Positions 15,843 to 25,246 are shown, numbered from the stretch's first letter. The stretch is DNA of 40,097 nucleotides from Thermoanaerobacterium butyriciformans (GCF_017874545.1 NZ_JAGGLT010000032.1:1-40097); one strand, 5' to 3'. Notes: generated by a model from the sequence alone, not told the origin. Numbers and translations: made by a program.

Positions 15843-16627
15843 CGACCAGCTCCACCTCCACCGGTGGAACCACCGCCAAAGCTTCCTCCTCCTCCGCCGA
15901 TACTACCTCCTCCAAAGCCGCTTCCACCAAATCCTCCACCAAAGCCTCCGCCAAAGCCTCCGGGACCACCCCACCACCAATTGCGGCGGAAAGATGAAAA
16001 AATGAGTATTAAAATTATAAAAACTACAACTGAAATTATGCCTTTGACTTTATCATTATTATCATTATTTGGCTGAGGATATTCGTTTGTATCGACATTT
16101 TTTAAATCTATATTATACTCTTTGGCAACTAATGATGCAATTGCCTTGTATCCATCAACAATACCGCCAGAATAGTCTTTGTTATCCCACTTTGGCAGCA
16201 CATAGTCATCCAGCACTCTTCCTGCTACAGAGTCAGGTATGGCACCTTCTAGCCCATAACCTACAGATATATATACTTTTCCGCTTAATCCTTCTAAAAG
16301 TCTTTTTTTATCTACTAAAAGCAGTACACCGTTGTTTTTGTCTTTCTGACCAATCCCCCAGCTTCTAAATAAATTTAGCGCATAGTCAGAAATTTGATAA
16401 TTTCCGATGTCGTCAACAGTGACAACGATAATTTGAGCACCGCTTAAATCTTCTATTTCCTTTCCTATACTTCTAATTGTCTCAATATCACTTTGATTCA
16501 TAAGCTTTGCATAATCGTAGACATAGTCGTATTGTGAAGGCTTCGGCGGTATTGATGCTGCAAAAATTTCAGTAAATATCAATAGAAATAAAATTGACAG
16601 CAAAAAGACTTTTCCATATTTTATCAC
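15839..16627 (-). CDS. TPM-domain membrane protein with glycine-rich tail (YgcG type)
   Basis: A 262-residue protein: signal sequence (1-23), TPM domain (about 28-165, with GAQIIVVTVDDIG and the KNNGVLLLVDKK strand), a transmembrane helix (about 196-212), then a tail of roughly 45 residues dominated by GGGFGG/GGSFGG repeats. TPM proteins are often encoded with LemA, as here (LemA lies 12 bases upstream), and a role in membrane stress or photosystem/phosphatase function has been proposed. It starts at GTG (16627) with GGGAGG upstream. The low-complexity DNA of the tail makes the 3' end prone to length change. Confidence 0.85.
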   Translation of the reverse strand: MIKYGKVFLLSILFLLIFTEIFAASIPPKPSQYDYVYDYAKLMNQSDIETIRSIGKEIEDLSGAQIIVVTVDDIGNYQISDYALNLFRSWGIGQKDKNNGVLLLVDKKRLLEGLSGKVYISVGYGLEGAIPDSVAGRVLDDYVLPKWDNKDYSGGIVDGYKAIASLVAKEYNIDLKNVDTNEYPQPNNDNNDKVKGIISVVVFIILILIFSSFRRNWWWGGPGGFGGGFGGGFGGSGFGGGSIGGGGGSFGGGSTGGGGAGR

Positions 16628-16639
16628 TATTTAACCTCC

Positions 16640-17209
16640 CTATTTTGAAAAGTCCACTTTTGGAACTTCTGATGCTGAGGCTTGAGCCTTGAAGTACTGC
16701 TTTTCTGTAAAGCCAAACATCCTGGCGATAATCACATTTGGAAACTGCTTAATACTTGTATTGTACTGCTGTACAGCGTTGTTGTAGTCCATTCTTGCAA
16801 CAGCAATCCTGTTTTCTGTACCTGCTAGCTCATCACTTAGCTGCCTAAAATTTTGATCCGCCTTTAATGTAGGATAATTTTCTGATATGGCAAGCAATCT
16901 TCCAAGTGCAGTTCCAAGCTCATCGTTGGCATTGGCTTTTTCCTGCACCGTATTTGCTGCAAGAAGCTTTTCTCTTGCCTTATTTACACTGTCAAATACA
17001 GCTTGTTCATGTGCTGCATATCCTTTAACCGTTTCAACAAGATTTGGTATTAAATCTGCTCTCCTTTGCAGTTGATTCTCAATCTGGCTCCATTTGCTAT
17101 TGACATTCTCTTGCTGACTGACAAGAGAATTGTAGCTTGCAAAAAAATATACCACAAATATTACCACAACAGCTAATACTGCAAATAAAATAATTGATGA
17201 TCTTTTCAT
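16640..17209 (-). CDS. lemA: LemA family protein
   Basis: A 189-residue protein. One N-terminal transmembrane helix (about 4-23) is followed by a long helical domain with the LemA signature NSKWSQIENQLQRRADLIPN and the later RMDYNNAVQQYN and FPNVIIARMFGF segments. LemA proteins are membrane-anchored helical bundles of uncertain role. The ATG at 17209 has AAGGAG eight bases before; a TTG at 17227 does not. It is followed after 12 bases by the TPM gene, a common pairing. Confidence 0.92.
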   Translation of the reverse strand: MKRSSIILFAVLAVVVIFVVYFFASYNSLVSQQENVNSKWSQIENQLQRRADLIPNLVETVKGYAAHEQAVFDSVNKAREKLLAANTVQEKANANDELGTALGRLLAISENYPTLKADQNFRQLSDELAGTENRIAVARMDYNNAVQQYNTSIKQFPNVIIARMFGFTEKQYFKAQASASEVPKVDFSK

Positions 17210-17281
17210 ATTTTGCTCTCCTTTCAATGATTTATATTTAACATTATATATATAAATATAAAAATAATGAAGCGATATGCA

Positions 17282-17749
17282 TCATTCGCCTGCTATTTTT
17301 TTACTAACTATGTCTGCAACATCTTCTAAAAATCTTCTGTCATCGTCGTCAAAAGCACCTTTTTCATCACTGTCAATGTCAATTTCGCCTATTATTTCGT
17401 CGCCTACACGAATAGGTACGACTATTTCAGACTTTGTCTCTATACTGCAGGCAAGGTAATTTTCCTCTTTTGTAACATCATCAACAACGATAGTAGAATT
17501 TTCTGCAACTGCTCTACCGCATATCCCCTGGCCAACATTTATATTTACATGCTCTGTCGGCCGACCTATATAGGGACCAAGCTGAAGAAGCCCATCTTTC
17601 ATAAAGTAAAAGCCTGTCCAGTTGTAATACGGTAGATTGCTATCTAGTATTTTCACTACCTCATGACAAAAATAGTCTAAATCATCTATCTCTCTTGATG
17701 CTTTTTCTACCATTGGAAGCAATCTTTCGAAAATGAGTTTTTTATCCAC
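17282..17749 (-). CDS. GAF-domain protein, free methionine-(R)-sulfoxide reductase-like
   Basis: A single GAF domain of about 155 residues. NWTGFYFM (near 43-50), GQGICGRAVAE, VVDDVT, LACSIETKSEIVVPI and GEIDIDS follow the fRMsr family closely. fRMsr enzymes use three cysteines; here those of the GICG and LAC segments are present. The position before the VGQGICG loop, where E. coli has a third cysteine, reads HVNIN, so the cysteine set is incomplete. The GTG at 17749 is nine bases after AAGGAAGG; the ATG at 17758 abuts that site. Free methionine sulfoxide reduction is likely but not certain. Confidence 0.75.
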   Translation of the reverse strand: MDKKLIFERLLPMVEKASREIDDLDYFCHEVVKILDSNLPYYNWTGFYFMKDGLLQLGPYIGRPTEHVNINVGQGICGRAVAENSTIVVDDVTKEENYLACSIETKSEIVVPIRVGDEIIGEIDIDSDEKGAFDDDDRRFLEDVADIVSKKIAGE

Positions 17750-17782
17750 TAAAATCATCCTTCCTTAATTTCTTTGTCTGTA

Positions 17783-17807
17783 TATAAAAAACCCGCATAA
17801 AGCAGGT
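17783..17807 (-). terminator. Terminator after lgt
   Basis: ACCCGC (17791-17796) pairs with GCAGGT (17802-17807), including one G-U pair in RNA. On the minus strand TTTTTT follows. It overlaps the last base of the lgt stop codon. Confidence 0.6.
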
Positions 17808-18583
17808 CAATAGCTTAATTTTTTATTTTCTGGATCATTTAATACGCGCCTCATCATCCAATATGCCAATATCAGTATAAATGGTGTAGCTATCTGAGTC
17901 AAAGTGAAAAAGCCAATTCCAAGATGGTTGTTTAAATAAACAGGTAGAAACAAGGGATTTTCCCTCACTGTTTCTTCGATTAATCCCCTCATAAGTTGAT
18001 AATAAAATATAAATGACCAAAACTGGTACCCATAAGGCATGTGCTTTCTCTCAATGTAGAAGTAACGTATTAAAAGAATAAGCCCCATTGCGACACCAAC
18101 TAACTGTGCTGGCCACCTTCCAAAAGCAAAATCCGTCTGTCTCCCCAATACTTCCTGATTAAATATATTTCCTATTCTGACCAGCATATTTCCTATAGCC
18201 AGTCCAATAACGGCATAGTCTTCCAAAGGATTTATCCTGACATTTTTCTTGCGGCAATAATAAAGGCCTGCAAGAAATCCACCTAATATGGCACCATGCC
18301 ATGAAAGACCGCCTTCATAGATCTTTAAAATTTGTATAGGGTCTTTGTAAAACCAATCTATGTCGTTTGCCAATACAAACATCAATCTTGCACCGACGAT
18401 TCCTGATATAACTACAATCATCAGGAGATTCAACAAAAAATCTTCATCGTAATTAAGCTCTTTCGATTTTACGTACAAATAATAGGCACCCGCAGCTATC
18501 GATAAAGCCATAAATATCCCATACCAATGCACAGCAATAGGTCCTATTTTAAAAGCATAAGGGCTAAGAGATGGTATATACAT
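17807..18583 (-). CDS. lgt: Prolipoprotein diacylglyceryl transferase
   Basis: A 258-residue polytopic membrane enzyme. It carries GGLSWHGAILGG (catalytic histidine region), the signature VRIGNIFNQEVLG (arginine and asparagine of the Lgt motif) and the N-terminal VHWYGI. It transfers diacylglycerol from phosphatidylglycerol to the lipobox cysteine of preprolipoproteins. The ATG at 18583 has GGAGG before it. Two lipoprotein genes lie just upstream (18713-19783 and 19860-20780). Confidence 0.95.
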   Translation of the reverse strand: MYIPSLSPYAFKIGPIAVHWYGIFMALSIAAGAYYLYVKSKELNYDEDFLLNLLMIVVISGIVGARLMFVLANDIDWFYKDPIQILKIYEGGLSWHGAILGGFLAGLYYCRKKNVRINPLEDYAVIGLAIGNMLVRIGNIFNQEVLGRQTDFAFGRWPAQLVGVAMGLILLIRYFYIERKHMPYGYQFWSFIFYYQLMRGLIEETVRENPLFLPVYLNNHLGIGFFTLTQIATPFILILAYWMMRRVLNDPENKKLSY

Positions 18584-18680
18584 AACTAACCTCCAAAACA
18601 TGTTTATTTGCCATGATTTGATTATATTATTCTTTTTATATTAAGTCAACGTTTTGTTGAGTTTGCAAAGCGAATGAAAC

Positions 18681-18704
18681 AAAAAATCACCCGCTATGGG
18701 GGTG
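18681..18704 (-). terminator. Terminator after the GH18 lipoprotein gene
   Basis: CACCC (18688-18692) pairs with GGGTG (18700-18704) around a 7-base loop. On the minus strand ATTTTTTG follows. It is 9 bases after the stop codon. Confidence 0.65.
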
Positions 18705-18712
18705 GTTATAAT

Positions 18713-19783
18713 TCATTTTGAGCCAATCTTTTTTGCTATAACCTGCCAAAATGATGGTGTTTCAAAACCTATTCTCCATATACATATTCCATGTATTCCA
18801 TATTTTTTTGCAACATCAATTTTTTCTCCCATAGTAGTAGAGTTTTCAAACCACACCTGCCTCGTTACACCATAAGTACTATCATAATAGGTGTAGTATG
18901 GCTCTTGGTAAGTGTCACTCCACTGTATATTTACACCCTTTTGTTGAGCACTTTGAAGTATTGCTTTAGTTGGTGCAGAAAAGCCTCCTGATTTATTAGC
19001 AGGCCAATCATAGCCATACGTTGCAACACCAAGACATATCTGACTTGGTTTAAATCCCTCACTTAAAGCATCCTTAACATTGTTTTCTACCCACTGCTCA
19101 GGTGAAACCGGCCCTGGTGGTGATGAAGCATTATGCCTATCATAGGTCATCAATGTCACATGGTCCACCAGCGGAGCTAACTTATGGTAATCATATATTC
19201 CAGATATCTCAGGTGAGACCTGATAGTGCGGTATCACAGACATATCAAGAATTTTCCCTTCTTTTTTCATCATCATTCTGAAAGTGCCCATAAATGCCGT
19301 AAGATAGTCTTTATCCTGAACATAGTTTTTTGTTCCATGTGGTATGAATTCAAAATCTATATTATATCCGTCAAAACCATGTTTTCTCAATAGGCTTATA
19401 AGCTCATTCATTGTCTCAGTCTTAATTTTAGAATCAGTCAAGACGGAATCTTTGCTATCAGCCACGTTTACAAGCGGTATAACTTTTAGTCCATTTTTCT
19501 TAGCAAAGCTTAGCGCCTGTGGATTAGTGGAATCTTTTACTGTACCATCCCCTTGAACAGTTAGCCATAATGGCGACAAAGTGTCCATGTACTTCGCATA
19601 TTTTACAAGCGAATTATATGAGTTATCGTATCCAGGTGAATCAACATAGAATCCAACAACATTTAAACTTTTTTTAGATGTAACCGGCTTTTTTACAGAG
19701 CTTTTGCAACCTGCCAATGATATAGTTGCAAGTACCATGATAAAAGCCAGTGTCAATATAAAATATCTTTTGAATTTTTTCAT
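18713..19783 (-). CDS. Glycoside hydrolase family 18 lipoprotein
   Basis: A 356-residue surface lipoprotein. The signal peptide ends in the lipobox SLAGC (Cys26). The GH18 active-site strand reads FDGYNIDFEF with catalytic Glu145, the D-G-x-N-I-D-F-E form seen in YaaH/SleL-type peptidoglycan or spore-cortex N-acetylglucosaminidases, not the D-x-D form of classical chitinases. HVTLMTYD and the late IWRIGFE segment complete the barrel. No LysM or SH3 domain is visible. AGGAGG precedes the ATG. Likely substrates are peptidoglycan or another GlcNAc polymer; chitinase is less likely. Confidence 0.85.
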   Translation of the reverse strand: MKKFKRYFILTLAFIMVLATISLAGCKSSVKKPVTSKKSLNVVGFYVDSPGYDNSYNSLVKYAKYMDTLSPLWLTVQGDGTVKDSTNPQALSFAKKNGLKVIPLVNVADSKDSVLTDSKIKTETMNELISLLRKHGFDGYNIDFEFIPHGTKNYVQDKDYLTAFMGTFRMMMKKEGKILDMSVIPHYQVSPEISGIYDYHKLAPLVDHVTLMTYDRHNASSPPGPVSPEQWVENNVKDALSEGFKPSQICLGVATYGYDWPANKSGGFSAPTKAILQSAQQKGVNIQWSDTYQEPYYTYYDSTYGVTRQVWFENSTTMGEKIDVAKKYGIHGICIWRIGFETPSFWQVIAKKIGSK

Positions 19784-19859
19784 AAGATATAACCTCCTTA
19801 TAAAACTTCCTGGTTATATCTTTTCTTAAAAACTAAAGATTTATGTAAGATATCATTCT

Positions 19860-20780
19860 TCAGTTTCTCTGCCCTGGCACATAATCACCGGGTTTGACAT
19901 TAAATGATACACTATGTCCATCACTTGTAGCAACAATTGTTCCACATTCATCTGTTCTATATACAGGTATATTTCTTGCTTTAAGCTTTTTCAATGTCAC
20001 ACTATGAGGATGACCGTAGTCATTTCCTTTGCCACATGAAATAACTGCATACTCTGGGTCAACAGCGTCCAAAAATGCTGCTGTAGTTGATGTATAACTT
20101 CCATGATGACCAATTTTAAGGACATCAGACTTTAAGTCGTATCCTTGATTAATCATTTCCTTTTCTGATTCAGCTTCAGCATCCCCTGTAAACAAAAACG
20201 ATGTGTCACCGTAATTTAATTTGATTACAGCACTGTATTCATTGAGATCATCATATTTGGTCCCGTTGGGTGCAATCATCTTGGCACTAATTTCAGGCCC
20301 GAGATCTAGAGATACTCCCGCTTTTGCCACGTCTATCTTTAATCCTTTATTTTTTGCCGCATTCAATACATATTCAAATGTTTTTGTATTTGTCGTCACT
20401 TTCGGCATGTAAAATTTACCAATATCAAAATTGTTTATTACATAATCCATACCGCCAATGTGATCCTCATGTGGATGCGTTCCTACTAATATATCAATTT
20501 TTTTAACACCTAAGCTTTTTATATAGTCAACAACCTTTTTGCCCATTTCTGGAACACCTGCATCTATTAACATCGTTTTGCCATCAGGCGACTCAATAAA
20601 AATGCTGTCGCCTTGACCTACATCTATAAAGTAAACTTTAAGTATTCCATCTTTAGATTGTACAGTAGAATTTTGTGTTTCACTTTGTACCTGATTGAAA
20701 TTCGTAGTATCTAAAGAACAACCAGCCAAAGAAAAAAGCAAAGTAACTATTAAGCTAAAAATTAGAATTTTTTTAAACAT
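19860..20780 (-). CDS. ComEC/Rec2-like metallo-beta-lactamase lipoprotein
   Basis: A 306-residue lipoprotein with lipobox LAGC (Cys21) followed by a single metallo-beta-lactamase domain. VYFIDVGQGDSIFIESP, THPHEDHIGG (metal-binding HxHxDH), FTGDAE and KIGHHGS are the landmarks of the ComEC C-terminal (ComE operon protein 3) MBL family. The membrane ComEC and OB parts are absent. Related ComEC domains are nucleases; free ones may degrade extracellular DNA. The DUF3006 gene upstream (gap 11 bases) is its usual partner. Confidence 0.87.
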   Translation of the reverse strand: MFKKILIFSLIVTLLFSLAGCSLDTTNFNQVQSETQNSTVQSKDGILKVYFIDVGQGDSIFIESPDGKTMLIDAGVPEMGKKVVDYIKSLGVKKIDILVGTHPHEDHIGGMDYVINNFDIGKFYMPKVTTNTKTFEYVLNAAKNKGLKIDVAKAGVSLDLGPEISAKMIAPNGTKYDDLNEYSAVIKLNYGDTSFLFTGDAEAESEKEMINQGYDLKSDVLKIGHHGSYTSTTAAFLDAVDPEYAVISCGKGNDYGHPHSVTLKKLKARNIPVYRTDECGTIVATSDGHSVSFNVKPGDYVPGQRN

Positions 20781-20791
20781 AATGCACCTCT

Positions 20792-21001
20792 TTATTCTCT
20801 GAATAATTCATCAGCTAATTTTTTTATGTATTGGCTCCTCATCTTCGTCTCTTCTTTATCTATACGAATATCAATTCTAATTACATCCCCTTCTTTCGCA
20901 TCCTTTGGCAAAAGCAAACGAGGAATATTAAAAGTAATACGACCATACTCTATGACAGCATAGTCACCTTCAAATCTATCTATAATACATTTCTCATCCA
21001 T
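20792..21001 (-). CDS. DUF3006 protein
   Basis: A 69-residue protein. The pattern I-I-D-R-F-E-G-D-Y-A-V-I-E near the start, the strand NIPRLLLP and KEGDVIRIDI match DUF3006, a small beta-rich domain. Function is unknown, but it is recurrently encoded beside or fused to ComEC-like MBL proteins. The ATG at 21001 is well spaced from GGAGGG; the ATG at 21007 abuts it. It is first in a two-gene unit with the MBL lipoprotein. Confidence 0.8.
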   Translation of the reverse strand: MDEKCIIDRFEGDYAVIEYGRITFNIPRLLLPKDAKEGDVIRIDIRIDKEETKMRSQYIKKLADELFRE

Positions 21002-21082
21002 AAACATCCCTCCATTTTTATTATAACATGCAACTAATTCATAACACGTCATTTAGCTTTATGTAAATTATAAAATTTAAGC

Positions 21083-21111
21083 AAAAAAAATTACTAACTT
21101 ACGTTAGCAAT
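21083..21111 (-). terminator. Terminator after tRNA-Ala
   Basis: ATTACTAAC (21090-21098) pairs with GTTAGCAAT (21103-21111) with one G-U pair in RNA and a 4-base loop. On the minus strand eight T residues follow. It lies 27 bases past the tRNA 3' end. Confidence 0.75.
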
Positions 21112-21137
21112 TTTTAATGTAAGTTTATAATTGTAAA

Positions 21138-21209
21138 TGGAGATGAAGGGATTTGAACCCTCGACTCCCACAATGCGAATGTGGTACTCTCCCGCTGAGT
21201 TACATCCCC
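21138..21209 (-). tRNA. tRNA-Ala (anticodon CGC)
   Basis: A 72-base cloverleaf. Acceptor GGGGATG pairs with CATCTCC; the D arm is ACTC/GAGT; the anticodon stem CCACA/TGTGG closes loop TTCGCAT (anticodon CGC, reading GCG); the T loop is TTCAAAT. The G3-U70 pair, the alanine identity element, is present. CCA is not encoded (TTT follows). A TATAAT-like -10 on the minus strand is at 21220-21225. Confidence 0.92.
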
Positions 21210-21283
21210 ACCGTAAATAATTATACTATAAAATCACCATAATTTCTACAAATTTTTTTGTTTTCACATTGCAATAACGTCTA

Positions 21284-21312
21284 TTAAATGATAACATAAT
21301 TTACGATATAAT
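21284..21312 (+). promoter_or_regulatory. Probable promoter of the SGNH esterase
   Basis: A perfect TATAAT (21307-21312) lies 17 bases after a weak TTAAAT (21284-21289). The esterase ATG is 30 bases downstream. Confidence 0.45.
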
Positions 21313-21342
21313 ATATTTCCAATATAATAAGGAGATGGTAGT

Positions 21343-21969
21343 ATGCTAATAAAAGACAATGATGTGGTTCTTTTTCAGGGGGATAGCGTCACAGATGCTG
21401 GTCGCAATAGGGAAAACCCTGACGACTTAGGATATGGTTACCCAACCATAATTGCATCAATGTTTTACGCATTGCATCCTGAGTTAAACGTAAAATTCAT
21501 AAATAGAGGCGTAAGCGGAAACAGGGTTAGAGATCTTAAAGAGCGTTGGAATAGCGACTGCATAGATTTAAAGCCCACTTTTGTGTCAATACTGATAGGA
21601 ATAAATGACACGTGGAGAAACTACGACAACAATGACTACACATCACCAGAAAAATTCGAAGAAGACTACAGATACATACTTGAAACGACAAAGGAAAAAC
21701 TTGACGCAAATATCATAATGATGGAACCTTTCGTCCTGCCAGAACCAGAAGATAGAAAGGAATGGCGAGTCGATCTAGACCCAAAAATACATGTTGTTAG
21801 AAAACTTGCAAGAGAATTTGGAGCATATTTTATTCCACTTGACGGTATCATGGCACAATACTCGATTATAAAAGAGCCAACTTTTTGGGCTTCAGATGGC
21901 GTACATCCAACAAATGCAGGACATGCACTCATTGCAAAGGAATGGCTTAAATTGGTAAAGGCTTTATAA
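21343..21969 (+). CDS. SGNH/GDSL esterase, carbohydrate acetylesterase-like
   Basis: A 208-residue cytosolic SGNH hydrolase without a signal peptide. Block I is GDS with Ser15; block II INRGVSGNRV gives the oxyanion glycine and asparagine (56-60); block III is GIND with Asn88; block V is DGVHP with Asp185 and His188. R-V-R-D-L-K-x-R-W and the GIND-x-W-R segment strongly recall intracellular acetylxylan esterases such as Axe2 of Geobacillus. It probably removes acetyl groups from imported xylo-oligosaccharides. AAGGAG precedes the ATG. It is a plus-strand single gene flanked by tRNA genes, with its own terminator. Confidence 0.85.
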   Translation: MLIKDNDVVLFQGDSVTDAGRNRENPDDLGYGYPTIIASMFYALHPELNVKFINRGVSGNRVRDLKERWNSDCIDLKPTFVSILIGINDTWRNYDNNDYTSPEKFEEDYRYILETTKEKLDANIIMMEPFVLPEPEDRKEWRVDLDPKIHVVRKLAREFGAYFIPLDGIMAQYSIIKEPTFWASDGVHPTNAGHALIAKEWLKLVKAL

Positions 21970-21984
21970 ATAATTTTATTTCAT

Positions 21985-22018
21985 ACTGCCTCTGTATTAA
22001 AAATGAGGCAGTTTTTTT
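21985..22018 (+). terminator. Terminator of the SGNH esterase
   Basis: ACTGCCTC (21985-21992) pairs with GAGGCAGT (22005-22012), followed by seven T residues (22012-22018). It lies 16 bases after the stop codon. Confidence 0.9.
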
Positions 22019-22021
22019 AAA

Positions 22022-22048
22022 TAAAAAATCCGACTTTGATAGCCGGAT
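22022..22048 (-). terminator. Terminator after the tRNA-Val pair
   Basis: ATCCGACT (22028-22035) pairs with AGCCGGAT (22041-22048), with one G-U pair in RNA and a 5-base loop. TTTTTT follows on the minus strand. It is 11 bases beyond the tRNA-Val(CAC) CCA end. Confidence 0.8.
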
Positions 22049-22058
22049 ATTTTTCATT

Positions 22059-22135
22059 TGGTGGGGTTAACAGGACTCGAACCTGTGGCCTCTACGATGT
22101 GAGCGTAGCGCTCTAACCGGCTGGGCTATAACCCC
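22059..22135 (-). tRNA. tRNA-Val (anticodon CAC)
   Basis: A 77-base cloverleaf with encoded CCA. Acceptor GGGGTTA/TAACCCC; anticodon stem CTACG/CGTAG with loop CTCACAT (anticodon CAC, reading GTG); T loop TTCGAGT. It is the second of two tandem Val tRNAs of near-identical sequence. Confidence 0.95.
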
Positions 22136-22174
22136 ACTTTTAAAAACATTTTAAGTTCACATGCATATTTGATA

Positions 22175-22251
<77 letters not shown>

Positions 22252-22267
22252 ACTAATCTACATGTCT

Positions 22268-22296
22268 AGTATATTATATTTTCATATCTATGTCAA
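22268..22296 (-). promoter_or_regulatory. Sigma-A promoter of the tRNA-Val pair
   Basis: TTGACA (22291-22296) and TATACT (22268-22273) are separated by exactly 17 bases on the minus strand. The -10 lies 17 bases before the tRNA-Val(GAC) 5' end. Confidence 0.8.
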
Positions 22297-22309
22297 CATC
22301 ACGTTCATC

Positions 22310-23266
22310 TTAAACATAAGACCTTATAAGTCTACAGTTACCAGTAACCGTATATTTATCAATAGATGCAGAAACTAGCATCGATTCTCCACTTTTTAAG
22401 TGCATTGTATCATTGTCATATGACAATTTACATTCACCATCTACCACTACCAGTGTATTGAAAGTCCCATTTGTTTCTATATTCAATGACGAATCTACAA
22501 CTATTACGTCCGTCTTAAAATATTTGGAGTCTACCACTTTAGCTATGCTTCCGCCTTCTATTTTTTTATATTCAGGTACAATCTTATCACTCTTTAAATT
22601 AAAATCAATTACATCTAAAGCCTTATCTATGTGAAGTTCCCTTTTATTGCCATTATCGTCAACTCTATTGTAATCATAAACTCTGTAAGTAAGATCAGAA
22701 TTCTGCTGTATTTCACATATGAGTATACCATCGCCAATAGCATGTACCATACCTGACGGAATATAAATAACATCACCGGGATTTACTTCTACCTCATTTA
22801 GGCAATCTTCCAATATACCTTCATCCAACAGTGTCTTAAACTGTTGTTTCGTAGTACCTTCTTTTAAACCGCAAACAAGTTTAGCGCCAGGCTTAGCGTC
22901 TATTATGTACCACATTTCTGTCTTACCTAGATCGCCGTTTTCATGTTTGTACGCATAATCATCATCGGGATGTACTTGCACCGACAGCTTATCATTTGCA
23001 TCTATTATCTTTATCAGCAAAGGAAATCTATCGTACGATTTACCTTCTCCATATAACTCATCCTTATAATTTTTTGCTAATTCATTTAATTTGATACCAT
23101 CAAAACTTCCACCTTCCACTTCGCTAACTGCAGTTCTATTGTCAGAAATACACCACAACTCACCAATTTTATCACCATCAGGAATATTAAATCCGTATCT
23201 GGTCTTTAAAGCATTACCACCCCATATTCTTTTCATAAATATTGGCTTAAACTTTAATGGTTGCAT
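22310..23266 (-). CDS. manA: Mannose-6-phosphate isomerase, class I
   Basis: A 318-residue cupin-type isomerase converting mannose 6-phosphate and fructose 6-phosphate. Zinc ligands are visible as Gln97 and His99 in SVQVHPDD, Glu117 in GKTEMWY and His175 in PSGMVHAIG; the active-site arginine is Arg195 in TYRVYDY. The length matches the short Firmicutes ManA. AGAGGGTGATAGA precedes the ATG. It follows deoD after 18 bases. It would link mannose from a mannose-type PTS to glycolysis, though it is not in the PTS locus. Confidence 0.93.
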   Translation of the reverse strand: MQPLKFKPIFMKRIWGGNALKTRYGFNIPDGDKIGELWCISDNRTAVSEVEGGSFDGIKLNELAKNYKDELYGEGKSYDRFPLLIKIIDANDKLSVQVHPDDDYAYKHENGDLGKTEMWYIIDAKPGAKLVCGLKEGTTKQQFKTLLDEGILEDCLNEVEVNPGDVIYIPSGMVHAIGDGILICEIQQNSDLTYRVYDYNRVDDNGNKRELHIDKALDVIDFNLKSDKIVPEYKKIEGGSIAKVVDSKYFKTDVIVVDSSLNIETNGTFNTLVVVDGECKLSYDNDTMHLKSGESMLVSASIDKYTVTGNCRLIRSYV

Positions 23267-23284
23267 TCTATCACCCTCTAAATA

Positions 23285-23986
23285 TTATTCAGCAATATTA
23301 AGTGCAATTTCAATCATATCATTAAATGTCTTTTGTCTTTCCTCAGCAGATGTAGCATGTCCAGTTACAAGGCTGTCACTAACTGTCAATATGGTAAGCG
23401 CATCTACACCGTATTTAGCAGCTAAAGTGTACAGACCTGCAGTCTCCATTTCAACTGCCAAAACTCCAAACTTTGCCCACAGCCTCCAGCTATCTTTATC
23501 ATCATTGTAAAATGTATCCGATGAAAGGACATTTCCTACTTTCACATTTATGCCCATACTTATAGCAGCATCATAAGCCTTTTTTAAAAGCTTAAAGCTG
23601 GCAGTTGGAGCATAATCCATTCCATTAAATCTAATCTTATTTATAGCCGAATCTGTCGATGATGACATTGCAAATATTACATCTCTTATATTTACATCAG
23701 GCTGCATTGAACCACATGTGCCAATTCTTATCAGATTTTTTACATTGTAGCTTTCAATAAGCTCGTTAACATATATCGATATGGACGGTATACCCATTCC
23801 TGTACCTTGCACAGATACCCTCTTGCCCTTGTAATTTCCGGTGTAGCCATACATTCCGCGAATTTCATTGTAGCATTTTACATCGCTTAAAAAATTCTCG
23901 GCAATATATTTAGCTCTTAAAGGATCTCCCGGAAGCAGCACTGTATTTGCTACTTCTCCTTCTTTTGCACCAATGTGAATACTCAT
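23285..23986 (-). CDS. deoD: Purine nucleoside phosphorylase, DeoD type
   Basis: A 233-residue hexameric-type nucleoside phosphorylase. [15 protein letters not shown], the RGMYGYTG segment, [24 protein letters not shown] and the catalytic aspartate in TVSDSLVTG are all in place. It cleaves purine (deoxy)ribonucleosides with phosphate for salvage. I start at the ATG at 23986 (MSIHIGA, as in Bacillus DeoD) behind AAGGAG, not at a codon 30 bases upstream. Confidence 0.95.
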   Translation of the reverse strand: MSIHIGAKEGEVANTVLLPGDPLRAKYIAENFLSDVKCYNEIRGMYGYTGNYKGKRVSVQGTGMGIPSISIYVNELIESYNVKNLIRIGTCGSMQPDVNIRDVIFAMSSSTDSAINKIRFNGMDYAPTASFKLLKKAYDAAISMGINVKVGNVLSSDTFYNDDKDSWRLWAKFGVLAVEMETAGLYTLAAKYGVDALTILTVSDSLVTGHATSAEERQKTFNDMIEIALNIAE

Positions 23987-24049
23987 AACCGCATCTCCTT
24001 TTAATATTTTACCCAATACTATATTAACAAAAAAAATCTAAATCTTCAA

Positions 24050-25168
<1,119 letters not shown>

Positions 25169-25202
25169 TTAGATTTACAACCTCTCTTAAAAATTAATTA
25201 TT

Positions 25203-25233
25203 GAAAAAAACCCAATGCCATATGACATTGAGT
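25203..25233 (-). terminator. Terminator after rnpB
   Basis: ACCCAATG (25210-25217) pairs with CATTGAGT (25226-25233) with one G-U pair in RNA and an 8-base loop. Seven T residues follow on the minus strand. It separates rnpB from mnmA. Confidence 0.8.
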
Positions 25234-25246
25234 TTTATGCTTGATT

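Noticed and set aside
15850-15975. Proline-rich plus-strand frame opposite the TPM tail
   Set aside because: It is the complement of glycine repeats in the TPM protein and has no start signal.
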